Assembly (NCBI GenBank): GCA_964017195.1
Contig: OZ024889.1
Span: 60,907,858-60,971,857, forward strand
Direction of reading: 5' to 3'
Length of the DNA stretch: 64,000 bases
From: Siderastrea radians
Lineage: Eukaryota > Cnidaria > Anthozoa > Scleractinia > Rhizangiidae
Below, in pieces: positions 34,680 to 47,648 of this stretch. The notes below the pieces were generated by a model. It was given only the letters and a program-made list of their open reading frames with translations. It made no database searches and was not told the origin of the DNA. The translations under genes and the position numbers were made by a program. Each line of letters begins with the position of its first letter. Positions within the stretch are counted from its first letter, which is position 1.

Positions 34680-35940
34680 GAATGAGGCTCATTGTTTGAA
34701 TCTTAGCTTGCTTTGACATACGATTCAGATTCAAGGAAAAGTTATTGTCCATCAGAGGAATGGCGTTAAATTTCTGGAGAAAACCTAATATCATACGTGT
34801 ATTGATAGACAGCCAAAGTAGACTTGGTTTTGAACAACTGAGCTGTCGACAGTAATGCGCTTTTTGTTCGAAGTTGCACCGCCTTCTAATGTGTTTTCGC
34901 CTGTAGAAGACAACTCTGACTACAAGAGGCGTTTCTTGAGCGCGTGACCACGCATGTGTTTTCCTATAAATGCGTGTTTTCCTACAAGACATGTTTTCCT
35001 GTACTGTCTTGTGTTTTCCTACAAAAGTGCGCCAACCACTGCTCCACAAAAGCGTGAGCGAGAAATATCTGGTACCCAGCGTATTAGAAGGCACTTTTAG
35101 AGTGGAAGCATTTTTATTAGTATTGAAAGATAAAATCGTTGCATTCTGAAAGCACTGACGCCGTTTTTGGTGGGTCTAACGTTGATGACGCTCTCACCAA
35201 AAGACAAAACCAACGACGCGAAATCATCCGAGACCAACGGATGACTACTGCTAATGCGGACAAAGGCCAAAAGGTATCAATACCTATACGTTGTCAATTA
35301 TTTTGTGTGAACGATAGGAAAACCACGTTATTTAAAACGTAGAAATGTAGTCAACTAAAAAAGATACAAAACTATTTTGTACGTTTTCGACCAGATAAAA
35401 ATGGAGAAAATTCATTAGTGTAGACAGATAAAGCCTTAGTCCGCAGTTCAGACGTATTTTGGAGGAATTTTTGCCATCCTTCGGGATTTCAAGCCACCAT
35501 CTTGGATCAGGAGAACAAAAGAGAGTTGGGGCGAGTAAATGAAAGCAACCAAAGCAGTAGGAGTCAATACTACTGCGTTTTGCCCATCCAGGGGTAGGAG
35601 GGGGACGCTTGTCCGCCCAAAAAATGATAAAATAACTAAATAAAAACGCCCAGTCCACGGTTGACAGAACCTCTAACAGATTCTCCTTCAAGATTGACAC
35701 TGAAAGTCAGGACGGGAGTTAACAAGGCAGGTGACAATTTTCGAAAGTTTACCCATTGTCAGAGGAACTCGACCTCGGTGCCGCACAGCAAACTGAAAGA
35801 CGCGCTCATTATTATCGCAGAAACAACAGTTGACAGGGTTTTATCTACATGCTTTATTGAATAATTCCTGCGGTTATACTTCAGCAGTTAGGTACAATGA
35901 TTTATTTGTTTTATTCAAACTGAGATTTTAAAGTTGGCCT
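34680..35940. repeat. Duplicated block downstream of the intact cGLR
   Basis: 34680-35310 matches 18630-18850 plus 23160-23560, and carries the unoccupied Harbinger site at about 34902-34912. 35320-35940 is the 3' flank of the cGLR gene, absent from the pseudogene copy. A minus-strand 122-codon frame at 35332-35700 is not recognisable. Confidence 0.6.
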
Positions 35941-37413
35941 TTAGCCGTACATCAGTAGTCTCTCTGGGTTTGCTCGCAGCATCTTCAAAAAGTCGTTCAC
36001 GCCCACTATGGCTCCTTTGATTTCTGCGGCCTTGCCTGCAAACAGGTTTTCCTTGGGAATGAAGAAGTTTGGAAGATAGCCGCTTCGCAGGTGTTTCAAA
36101 AGCCTGTCGATTAACTCCTTGAAACGGAGAACCAACATGCCTTGCGCCCAGTATGCTGGCTGCCTCTTCTCGTCATTCATACGGAGAAGAATGGTCTTTA
36201 AATTGTATGAAGTTACTGGATGCCATCCTGTGCCAGATTTCAGCTTGAAGTACTTAGCCAGTTTTAAAACCTTTTTTCGACAACCACCGTCCTTATCGAT
36301 GTTATTGAAGATTTGCGCTTCAACTTGAGCACTAGAAATCTGCCAAAAGGCGGGGTTCGCCGATGGATCGTGTTTGACTTTAGGTGCGAGCTGCACTTTT
36401 GCGTCGGTGCCTACAGGGAGTGGTCGGGCGATGGACGGCGGAGGCCAGTTTGAAATGTCTAAGCCAACTGCCAAATCAATGCTGATGGAAGGAAACTCTG
36501 TCCACATAATTTCACAGGTGACTGCAGGCCCTTGTTCCCATGGCCGCTTCTTAATCTTCAGTCCGTTGAGCTTCAAATCAACAATTGCTTTCTCCACCAG
36601 TTTCCTAAAATGACCTCTGACCTTGCGATCATCGAGGTGGTTGGTTCCCCAGATTTTAAATTTATCCAGGCAGGTTTTGATAATTGGCAGCGCGTAAGCA
36701 GATCCTGCCGGCGTTTTTGCATCAACTTGGATAGAGATTTTGCCAGACCAAGCTTCGTTCACCAACTGAAAATCAAACTCGACCGGCTTATCGACTTTCA
36801 GACCCTCGTTAGTGGAACCCTTTAACTTGACTTGAAAATTGTAGCACGAATCGTACGTGGCCACTATTGTTATGATCTTGGCAACTTCTGTATACACCAT
36901 CTTCTGAACTTTAAGCGTTGATTCAACATTGGGTTGTAGGTGGTGATACGCTCTGTTTAGGAACTCCTTGAATTTTATGTCGTCTTCCCTATTCAAAATG
37001 AAAGGGAAAAAGTAAAAATTCAGTGTCCCATCCTTTTGTAAGGAAACAGTCATAAAAAAATATTGCTTTTTACTATTCTCAAAATTAGAGAACAAACGAT
37101 CAATGAATGTAACTGTATATAATACAGAATAATATGTTTTTAGACTTTGAGTAGTTATCCTTCGTTGCTCGGATATTACATGCGAGTGGAAATGTATAAA
37201 TTATGCACATCTACGGCAAAAGCGAGGATACGTTCTAAACATTGCGTTCCACGCAATTTTCACACATAAAAAAAGGGAAAAGAAAAAGGCTATTTGTAGT
37301 CTGTATGTGGTTGCCCAGGAAGTACCTTGAAAGACGACTTCAGTTGTACTGGCAGGAACCCACGTCTCAGCACACAAAACCAAAAGTACGATGGCCTTCA
37401 AAATGGCCATCAT
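35941..37413 (-). CDS. cGAS-like receptor (cGLR, Mab-21 family) with signal peptide
   Basis: Exon 1 is 37413-37326 (ATG; MMAILKAIVLLVLCAETWVP, a typical signal peptide). Donor CAAG|GTACTT joins acceptor GGAAG|ACGAC, with exon 2 36983-35941, in phase, giving 376 residues. The nucleotidyltransferase motif is KLKGSTNEGLKVDKPVEFDF (G-S, then E-x-D), with the third acidic residue in SISIDLAVGL. The Mab-21 C-terminal half is clear: KVLKLAKYFK, SYNLKTILLRM, WAQGMLVLRFKELIDRLLK, GYLPNFFIPKENLF. The vertebrate cGAS zinc-ribbon is not evident. Family role: nucleic-acid-sensed synthesis of cyclic nucleotide signals to STING; cGLRs are expanded in corals. All three acidic positions are kept, so activity is plausible. 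A signal peptide is unexpected for a cytosolic sensor. No stops or frameshifts. Confidence 0.8.
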
Positions 37414-39504
37414 TTCCACCTTATGAGACCAAAATGCAAAGGAAAATTACACATTCATATGGCAGATGTAATTCGATGGCACTCAGATGAAAACATTCCT
37501 TGGCATGTTTCTTGTTTGAAGGGGATTTCTTTCTGCCTTTGCGAAAATATTAAACAATCAAACTGTTTATGTACATTCCGTGAACAGTAAAATTTCGTAT
37601 TTCCTCAATACATTTTAGCGATTTCAAAAAACGTAAAGAAATGACTAGAAAAGTGGAAAGCCCACTTCTCGCTACTCTTTTCATTCTTTTATTTGATTTT
37701 GAACTGAAGATAGAACGAATGAATTAACGGAAATTTTGATATCTCGCGCGACGAAACTACATGCCCAATTCTCGTTGGTTCGTTTCGTTTTGTTTCGTTT
37801 TGTTTTTTTTTTCGTCAACAACTTTCATACTGAAGGAGGTAAAAAAAGAAAAAATTATAGGAAGGGATTACCGTTTATGAACGCCTGTGGACTTACGCAT
37901 CCCTTGCTGATGTTGTCTTTCTTGGGAAATATCGTCTTGTGGAGCCGATGCGTCTCGTGCGATATATGTCAAAACCCATTCCACGTAAAAACCCCGCTGG
38001 TCCGCACAAGGGGGCATATTAATGGCATATACCCCACTCTTGAATCCCCCAATACCATTGCTTTTAGATCGCTGAGGTTTCAGGTACTGTATTGTTGGTT
38101 CACTTGAAAGCTTTTCCGGGCAAAGGAAGGGAGTTGCGAGCTGTCTTTTCGAATTCAGTGAACCAGTCACACGTAAAAATGGTAAAGTTCTTGATATTAA
38201 GAAAAGAAAAATGAAGAATTCGTCACCAAAAACTTTGATTACGATAAATAATATTACAAAGATAAAACAATTTTATGTATCTATACGCTTGGTGATTAAA
38301 ACTAGCAGCTTGTGGGCCGTGTATATGGGACAAAACTTTCTATAAAAAAACAACACATTTAAGGTGATTCCATCTAAAAAGTTGTAAAGAGAATTTGTTG
38401 AAACTTTGCACAGTTATTAATTACACGTAGTACATTGAAAAAAATATATAAAATAAAAAGAGGGGGTCACCGTCTTACACAATCTAGGGCTGTAATATAT
38501 AGGTACATTGCTAGCTTTCGACAACAATAGTAAAACCCTATCCTTGTACCAGGGACCCCCGTTACTTTTTGTATTAAGAGTGCTGCTTGGGGCCAGTGAC
38601 TTTTTTGGATTTCACAATGATGTGATATAATTAAAGACTTTGCTCCTTTTTGTCAGCGTTTTTTCTGTTTGTTTGTTTTTTGTTTTTTGTTTGTTTGTTT
38701 GTTTGTTTTTTCTTCCTGAAAAAGGTGAAAAACCCACATGTTTAATTATCATGCCAAAAAAGGCTCAACGTCATACGACTTTGCCAAAATAGGTCTAAGC
38801 TTTTCCCAAATATTTTATTGGACAACAGAACAGAATGCTGATTTATAAATACCTCCCTATCTCTAAAGCGCGCAAGTGTTAAACTACTGAAAGAAAGGCA
38901 TGCATTCGTTTTGAATTCGTCTCTTTTGAACTCCCATATTTGAGGAATTCAAACATAGAAGATAGCACCATCTTGTGCAGAATAGTAAAACAGCACCACT
39001 TAAGAAGTACTGCTCAATGGCGTTATTTCATTTGAATCAGGGTCGCATTTTAGGATATCATCCACAGCCATCCATAATTCATCTAGCTGTACAGGCGGAT
39101 TTCTGACTTAAACGTTTTCAATTCCAAATACCTCACAAACTTTGAACAAACAAACCTTTGTCTTAAGCACCCAATTAAGGAGTACCAAGTTCATAAACAG
39201 CAAAAAAAAAATCGTCCTCGAGAGCTTGCATAATCTCTACCTGAAAATCAACGGAAAATCAGGTGTCCGTAGCTTCAAAGCATGCTGTTCTAATAAACGA
39301 CAGACTACGCTGGCATGGTGCATTTAGTCTTTCGCACAATTTGCGATAAAAATCGTCCAGAAATATCTTCAATATACCGGTAACTCCGAGTTGTACATTC
39401 AGACTGTTTGCTTTTGGCTGTTATGGATAACTGGCCGCAGTGACTTAGCATACTACATACAATTGCTAATTTTCTCTCGAGTGTAAGAACATGCCGAGTG
39501 ATCG
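37414..39504. repeat. Upstream region of the intact cGLR, duplicated
   Basis: Matches 24271-26320. Includes a candidate non-coding 5' exon ending at about 37872 (ATAAACG|GTAATC on the minus strand), a poly-T and (TTTG)n stretch at 38660-38715, and a minus-strand C-terminal-looking frame at about 39010-39100 (NPPVQLDELWMAVDDILKCD then a stop). That frame is unrecognised and may be the end of another duplicated gene. Confidence 0.5.
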
Positions 39505-40015
39505 GCGCCCGGGGACGGTACTCCCTTTTATTGCCTGTACGGGGACGTGCCGCTGGACAGGGTGTGGTTTTTGGCCTCTCTGTCCAAAACAATGCATACA
39601 ATTTTATGCGAGTCTGTCCTAAACATAATCTGCAATTGTCCTAAACAGGGTATGGTTGCACAATTGTCGTCGTTAACAGTATGGCTGATTGGAGACTTTT
39701 GCTGGTATTTGAATCTGTTAATTGAGACACTTAAAAACTGTATAAAACGATGGAGTGTGTATTTTACCATTTGTTCTAAACAGGGACCTATTGGAGACTT
39801 TTGCTGGTATTTGAATCTGTTAATTGAAACACTTAAAAACTGTATAAAACGATGGAGTGTGTATTTTACCATTTGTTCTAAACAGGGACCTAAAATGGAG
39901 GGTGCTGCACTACACGTGGTAGGTATTTTAGGGCTTTTTCTTGTCCTAAAGAGAGTCAGGGTTTCATACCCTCAGCGGCACCCAAACAGGGGTCAAGTGC
40001 ATCCCCCCCCCCACA
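39505..40015. mobile_element. Dispersed repeat insertion with internal 103-bp duplication
   Basis: Absent from the paralogous site at about 26315, where AAGAACATTCGTGGTGAAC runs through. Contains GGGGACGTGCCGCTGGACAG and repeated 'CTAAACAGGG' phrases. A unit starting CTATTGGAGACTTTTGCTGG is tandemly doubled (about 39690-39786 and 39787-39893). A relative in the opposite orientation lies at about 62930-63075. No coding capacity; element class not assigned. Confidence 0.6.
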
Positions 40016-41334
40016 CCCCGGTGAACAGCGATGGACAGTGAGTACAAGAACAATAACTTTAATGTAAACTAAATCAAAGTACATTAGAACGACGATATAC
40101 CGTCTCATGTCCTACTGGCATAGGTTATGTTATGTAAAACTTTAGATTGTTTAACTTCAAATCCAATGGGCCGGTGTTACGTTTAAACAGCAAAAAAAAC
40201 TAAAATCTTCTAAATCCTCAACTATCTCTTTAAGGGTAAAAAAAGTTTTGCCTATTTTGCCTGGGCTTTTTTGAGTTTCTGAGCCTAAGGTAGGGCACAA
40301 AGTGCCCCCCCCCCCCAACGACCACATAGATCTCGAAAAGTATTCACGCTCTTGTGATGAAACCTGGCACGTTTTTAGCACGTCATTAGCTTAACAGATT
40401 GTGTTTATGAATTTTCGATTATGACGTTTCCTGACGTCAGGGTGACGTCACAAAGCAGCCGTCTTGAATTTTGAGCCCCCATCTTGAATCCCGAGCATGC
40501 AGTCATTCAGTTGACAATGACGACATCGAAAAATATATGAATTTATTCTAAGAAACACACTTAATCAAAACAAGCAAAAAAGTAAACGATTATCTTCCTC
40601 TTGCAAACGAAGGGAAAAAACTGAAAAGAAAAAGACAGAAAAAAGACAGAAAATAGTAAAAACACCTTCTGAGCAGACGGCTGCTATGGAAACGCCAATC
40701 ATCATGGACACGTCATTGACACAGGAACATTATCTCTGATAAATTTCAGGAAAAGTCACGAGATTTGGTGATTATTCGTCTGGCCATTTAAAAGTTATAA
40801 TTCGTTTAAGTTAGCCCGGGTGCCTCCCCCCCTCCCAACCCCGAGCTAAATAGCGTTAAAACAAAACATGGAATGTCAATTATCTGATTAGTAAGCAACA
40901 TAAGAGAGAAGCATCGTTTAGCATATTCCCGGCGTGGTCCAAAGAAATCAAAATCTGATTCCCTCACGGGAATCAAACATTTCATCTTTCGTATTTTTAC
41001 CTTCGTTCTCTCTTGCTTGCTAATATTAACGTAGTAGGCAAACGGTTCTTCTGCAGAAGCTAATGAAGCTGCGATTCAGCCCTTGTGTTTGTTCAATTCT
41101 ATAACTCCTAACTATGATTGCTTCATTAAAATTCGCCTTACAATAAACATAGCTACACGAGCTATGACGAAACCATGCACCAGGTGATTTCTTGCCCGCC
41201 AGTTAAATACCATGCAACCATGAATGTAACACTGTTTTGTTGAGAAGTTATACTCCTCATTTTGTAGCTCGTCTGACGGGTGACAATAACCGTAAACTGC
41301 AAGTATAGTACTGAACACAGACACATAAAAGTCG
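40016..41334. other. Downstream flank of the receptor gene
   Basis: 40016-40230 matches 26330-26916; the TTAA at 40231 is the unoccupied outer-element site. Poly-C tract at 40304-40317. 40866-41060 matches 33690-33910. 41061-41334 is the presumed 3' UTR of the receptor gene. No gene. Confidence 0.5.
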
Positions 41335-44300
41335 CTAGGCGGCCTCTTCTATAGGCACGTATCCCGGCTGGCTATTAACAGTCAGTAAATGGCGTCTCTC
41401 TTCATTACTACCGTTGTAATCTGTTATTGCACTCACACCGCTGTATTCACCATTTTCACTGCCTGAACTACAATTGCCACGGCCTTCATCTTTGCAAATA
41501 AGGCGGTAGAAAATAGCACCTACAAGTATGACCAGAACACATGTATTGAGGATCATCACTACCCAGACAAAAATCTTGGCATTAACACTGTCCATGGTTG
41601 CAAACCTCAACACCATAAATGACATGGACAACACGACCAACACTACAGGCTCAATGACATTCTCAGTGAGAGTGCATTCTAAAATACGCCTTTTGCGCAT
41701 TTCCCGTGCTGTCGCAGCGGAGCGGCCCTTATACGGCTGCAAACATAGGTGAGTGATCGCCGACTGCATAAGTACAAGCCACACCACAAACGTTTGTAAG
41801 GTGGAAGAGGATGAAATCATGGACAACGCAATGGCAAGAATCAGGCGGCGGAGAAGCATGAAGACTTCAAAGTATGACTGACACTTTGGTTTGTAGGACA
41901 AATAGACTGGTCCGAGCCATACATCAAGTCTCTTGCGATCTTCAGCTCTCATAGAGCTTCTTTTTGGAAAGAAATAAATCATAAGAGAGATCACGACCAA
42001 GGGAAAGCCGGTAACATAGAACACGGCAGAGAAAATTCCAAGCGCTGTCAGTTTGCTGTAGGTGTGAGATGTGCACTCTATCCACGGAGAGTTAAGCATG
42101 TAAAGAACATTTTGATCACTGTGACATGGACGTAGAATAGACAGTGTCTGCTTTACGATGGGAAAGTAGCTGAAATTTAGACAGAAGAACGTGCTTTGGC
42201 GACATTTGAAATGAACATTTTCCATGCGTCTTTCGTTTGGACGAAACTTGTCGATGATCCACATGACGACAAAGTATAGACCCACCACTGCCAAGCAAAC
42301 CACTGGAAGAAGAAGGAGAAAAGCAAACTTTCCAACAGGAGTGAACAGAGAAGGCAGATCACAAGAAATAGAGGGAAAGTACAGGTTCCAGTAACTGCTC
42401 AGGTAGTTTTGAGCAGCCATAACTTTTCGAGGCCAAACATGGACGCTGGATACCATGAAATCCAAGGTTTGGATGTAAAACACTGCGATGTTGATGAGCG
42501 AGCGAGCGGCCTTTCCTCGACTGGTCATACATAACACAAAGACAACCAGGTTTAATTTAAAAACCCACGCTGGTAGAAATTCCAACAGCATCATGATTAA
42601 CATCAAGAGAAAATGAACGGCAGTGACAGCAAACCATTTCAAAGGTCTGACATTGAAATAAAAGTAAGACCACAGCAAAACCAGGAAAGAAACAGCAAAG
42701 ACTGGAATGAACATATAGTAGTAACTTAGGTCGCCTTTTTTGCATTGGAAGCACAGTCCACCAAGTTTGTAAAATCCTTCTTGGCAGCGAGAACAAAATC
42801 TGTCCGCGTTTCCTGGATGGCGGTTACAGGAGTGATTGCATGTTGTGGGCAGGAGATGACACTGATGGTCTATAACGGGAACAGCGAGTGTCCTCTGCTG
42901 ATGTGTGTAAGCGACAGGCGCAGGAATCTGTTGGATTGCAAGCAGAAGGTACTGGACACTTGACAAGATGGGTGGCATTTGCAGGGTCTGGTGACGGCCA
43001 GTAACCTCTGCTCACCAGCATAACGTTTGGACGGAGATCGTCTAGTGCACTGATAGAAGGTCGACGGCAGATACCACTCTTCATGCATTTCATGCACAAT
43101 CCGTTGTCGCCGAAGAAACCATCATCGCAGACGCAATATTTGTAATCGTAAAATGTCGGATCTAAGCGAATACGACCATTGTTAAATGTGAGTCTCCCTT
43201 CAGGACACGTAAAGTTGTCTGCTTGAGGTGGTCTTATCATTCTTAAAAAGTCAGGATGAAAGACATTGGACGTAACGCCAGTTCCTTTACGCATTAAAGG
43301 ATTTCCAGAAATATCCAGATATTGCAGGGATATCAAGTCTTGAATTCCTGCTGGAAGGCCACCAGTCAAATTGTTCGACGAGACATCAAAATACGATAGA
43401 AATGAAAAGTCCTCGAAAAAATCGGGTAATGTGCCATAAAAATTGTTACCACGTAAATCGCAAGTAGACATGCTCATCATGTAAAGCACATTTGCAAGTA
43501 GAGGGCTTTTGATGTCGCAAAAGCTTATATTTAAAATTGCTGGACTTGCAACAAACTCTACCTCTCTCATGAAAAGTCCAATAAAGCTTGTGAAATTAAT
43601 TGACAAATTTCGATTCCCAGCCAGAGAGACGTAAGACTTGACACCTGCCTTGGCTTTTTCAGACCATGGCTTTCCTTGGTTAATCGAGGAAAATCGGTTC
43701 TGAGACAAATCGATGATTGAAATGTTTTGGAGGAACAAATCACCAGGGATATCCCCAGTAAGGGCATTGTTGGCAACATTTATTATCCCAGGTGTGTTAT
43801 TTTTCGAAAAGGTTTCAACAAATTTTCCTGAAATGTTGTTCCCAGGCAATACAATGGATCTAAACCGTTTTGGCAACACACGAGGAAATTCTCCGCTGAG
43901 TTGAACTCCAGATAGGGACAAATCTATTAATGAGGGAAGTGCAAATATGTCGCTTAGGTCTCCATGCATCATGCCAGGAGTATTTCGCAGGTCAAAATAC
44001 CAAAGGTTTTTTAGTGTAGATATACTCTTGGGTATTTGTCCAGTTAAGTTGTTTCCTCCAAGGCACAATACTCGAAGTTCCGTCATATTTCCTATGTCTT
44101 CTGGTAGAGGTCCAGTGAGACCATCACCGTTCATAATACAGGCCAGGAAGTTTTGAAGCCTTCTCATTTTAACAATTTCTTTCGGAACATCTCCAGCCAT
44201 TGAGGCAGCGTTGAACACGACGGTTAACAGATTGCTCATATTTCCAAAAAGGAAATCGCCGATACGTCCTCGCAGACTAGGATTTCCGGGAGTGCATAGC

Positions 44301-44619
44301 GAAAGTAAGTTTCGGATCTTCCAAATGTTAGAAGGAAGGGAACCGTCCAAGTTGTTGTAAGCCAGCACGATCGTTTTGATGTAGGATGTGTTATTGTGAC
44401 AAGTTATACCATACCAGGAGCAATGAGATGTGCCACTTGTTGTACTATTCCATCCGCCTCTCTGGTACCATTGCGGTCCATTTGTTGAAGCGTATATATC
44501 TAACAAAACGTCTCTTTCTTGTTGTGGTGTAAACGACGAGGTGTCTAACGTAAACAATGGAAACATTTGAACCCGTTTCAGACAATCTTCACCCTCGACG
44601 CTTAGGAATAGCCTGTAAT
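41335..44619 (-). CDS. LRR plus multipass-membrane receptor, full copy with one frame break
   Basis: Acceptor ctgtttcag opens the exon at 44619; an in-frame ATG is at 44566. Order: LRR N-cap (ERDVLLDIYASTNGPQWY), about ten plant-type LRRs (e.g. NNLTGQIPKSISTLKNL, NNLTGGLPAGIQDL), a Cys-rich stretch (CVCDDGFFGDNGLCMKC; CNPTDSCACRL; FCSRCQEGFYKLGGLCFQC), then about nine or ten hydrophobic helices and an acidic cytoplasmic tail ending YVPIEEAA. The frame up to 42824 and the frame from 42978 differ, and both are open between. A single-base indel in that overlap, most likely within 42850-42930, splits the gene: the copy is mutated, or there is an assembly error. No intron fits. Likely a cell-surface receptor of a cnidarian-expanded family; ligand and signalling unknown. 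Confidence 0.8.
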
Positions 44620-45829
44620 CTGAAACAGAACACTATAATTATTTCAAGTCTAAAAGTTGATAGCCCCGCTCTTAATGCATGTTATGGTCACGAGCATAGC
44701 ATGTTCGAACCGATTTATTCCACATTTCATGGCGCTGTGGGTTTCTGCCGTGTCTGTGATAACAGTCATTTGAATTACGTGTCACTTGAAATGCCCATTG
44801 TTAGCTTTACCCTTTTAATTATTGCACCCTTGGTGTTTCTTTCTCCCCCAGGATGGGAACGTAGGAACGAGAATGCAAGTTCAATGAGCTCAATAAAGAA
44901 GGTATGCAGTGTTAATTTCTCAAGATTAGTTCGATTTAATATCATTTACTCTAGATTACGAACATTCTTTCCTTCTGCTCATGAATAGTCGAACGAGAAG
45001 AACACACGAACGCGCGTGCGCGCGGCGGCTGCAGTATAGAACGTGATGCGAAAGTGCCAAGCTGGAAGAGAGGCTCACGAACACTACAGAAAATCCAAAG
45101 AGTTTAACCCTCCACGGTCGAGTGATTTTAGGGAGATAGTTCATATCTTATCATCTTAATTTTTTTCTTTTTGTTGATTATCAAACGGTTCCAGGCTAGG
45201 CCCGGCTTTAGTTCCTTAACTTTTTCCATAGTTGGGTATTCAAGGTCACGATATTCTGTGTGGGTGAGGACGGAGAGGGCTTATGTTTTGACCTTGGTTT
45301 TCTTAGAGACGTGGCAAGGCTATTGCAATCTGTCCACCACGTTTACATTTAGGGGTTCCAGGTGGGAACGCTAGGTACAGTTTGCTCAAAAAAAGCAAAG
45401 AGAGTGTATTAAAAATTACATACTTTTAAAGAAATGGTGACTAGGGACCGCTTACTTTCAAGAGGGTGTTGCTGGACATTATATGATACGGATAAAAATA
45501 CGCCATTTAAAAGCTGAAAACGAAATGGGAAAACTCCAAAGAGGTCTCGAGTGCACATGAATGGAAGTTGGGAGTCAAAGCGACGTAATAATTCGTGGAC
45601 GACAGAATACAGCATTTTCCTAGTGTCCGAATGTTCGAAAGGTTTAATTCTAGCAGTCACGGTTTGGTATCATTTTGGCGATACGTATTTTTTGCAGTTT
45701 TCACAAACCATTTCCCAAAATCTATTACCTAACAGCCAAAGTTAAAAAATGTTAACCTATTAATTCAGGCTGGGGGACGAGAGGGGAAATCTGCCCGTTA
45801 TAACTTTCTTTTAACATGCAAGCGTAAGG
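44620..45829. repeat. Duplicated upstream region of LRR receptor copy B
   Basis: Matches 1103-2304 nearly throughout. Ends at GCAAGCGTAA, the mutated counterpart of the TTAA at 2297-2300. Confidence 0.65.
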
Positions 45830-47648
45830 ATGTTGGCGCTTATTGTTTCTGCGCATCCTTACTGCGCACGCACTTCACGTCCCCGTGTCATATCACGTCA
45901 CGCATTCAGCGCGCGTGCTAACGAAGAATGTAGAGATATCTAGCGCTAGTGGGCGTTTTAATATCTTTGCACGGATTTAAGTGGCATTCTCCCTAAAAGC
46001 GGTCCAGTCGATTTCGCGACCAAAAAAAGTTTTCCTTTATTTTTGTTTGTGAAAAGGGTTTGGTAAACATGTATCAAAACCACTTTATTTATTTTCCAAT
46101 TCTTTATTTTCGCTTTGCTACAAGCCGAAAAACAATTTTACCCGCGACAGGGTTTCCGGTGGTGATCGAAAGGCTGAAATTTATGGATTTTGAGAGGTGC
46201 GCTACGGCCAATTAAATGCAGCTTACGAAATTTTCCTTTGAGCTAGTAACTAAGGTAGACCGACCAAGTTCACAGATAAAATGTAGAAAAAGTTGATAAA
46301 TTTTTGAGCACGCCAGGTAAAGTTAAAGACAACGTACTCTGGAGCCTATAATGAGATCCCAAAAATAGGCCAAATACAAGAAACAATTTCGCATCGTTTG
46401 CGGCCTAAACTGGGTTAAAAAACAACATCACACCAAAGTTCTTACCTTATTTAATCCATTTGTAAGCTCAAACGTGCGGGTATCTCCCTGGATCACAAGC
46501 AAAAACAGGTTAGAACTCCGACATTGACATCGTGTTAACATAAATATCGCTCGTGTCAAAGGTCACTTACATAACCCTGGAACTTGGCAAAAATACATTT
46601 TTCAGGGATCCTAAGCCGTTGCTGTCCACCAAAATAAATGTCTATTAAGTTTCCTTTAATGGACGTACATCCAATATTGATCCAGAACAGGATGAAAGTT
46701 GCGTTAAGTTGACGCTCGTGAAGTAAACAACATCGGGTATCGTAGTTGATCCAAATTTCTGCTCCGGTATAAAGGAATAAGAAACATTTTCAAGATCCCT
46801 AGAAAAAGAAAAGAAGTTATGTAGTTGAACTCTAACAATGAATTTAGACTGTTCAACACCTCCTGCAACTTGGACGCGGTCGAGGCAGAAAAATATAATT
46901 TGAAAAGTTGCAAGTAAAATCGTGCTAGTAGTGCAGACTCACCTGGGAAGCCCGCCACAAGGTGAAATGAACTAATTTTCGACTAAGCCGCCTGATTTTG
47001 GGTCTAGTCGTTCAGTAATGGACTGTAGGAATCTTCTTTTGAGTAGAAATTGTCGAGATCTTGTGAAGTTTGCAGCAGTTAGAATTACTGATGACGACCA
47101 AGATTCGGTTTGGTTACGTCACAATTTGTCACACAATCTTATCAATGTCGTGCGACTAACTTATGGTAGCAAGTGAAAATAGAAATTAAAAAAATCCTTT
47201 GCGCTTTAGACCCTGTGCACTTTATGACAATTAATGGAAAGTGTGAAAAAAGTGCGAGCGTGACGGGGCGCATTGGCGTTCACCCAAAATATATCTGATG
47301 AAGGATATTACACGGCTGCGCGAAGATATGAATTTTATTTTTGAGTGGTAACATAGTCTTTTACCACGAGAAAATAAAATTCATATATTCAAGCCACCGT
47401 GTAATTTTCTTTTTATTATATAGACAAGAGTAATTTTGCACAAACAACAGTGTAAGAGAGGGAAATGACGTCATCGATTTCCTCACCAGTAAGGATATGG
47501 AAAATACGCCACAAGAATCGCGGATGTAGTTTCGTGTGAACTTTACGAGTGGTCTATTTTCTACTAAAACACTCTTGTCTATATCATAAAGAGAAATGCG
47601 TCACAACGCACAGTACAAAGTCAAATACGAATTAAAATCGTTTCAAAT

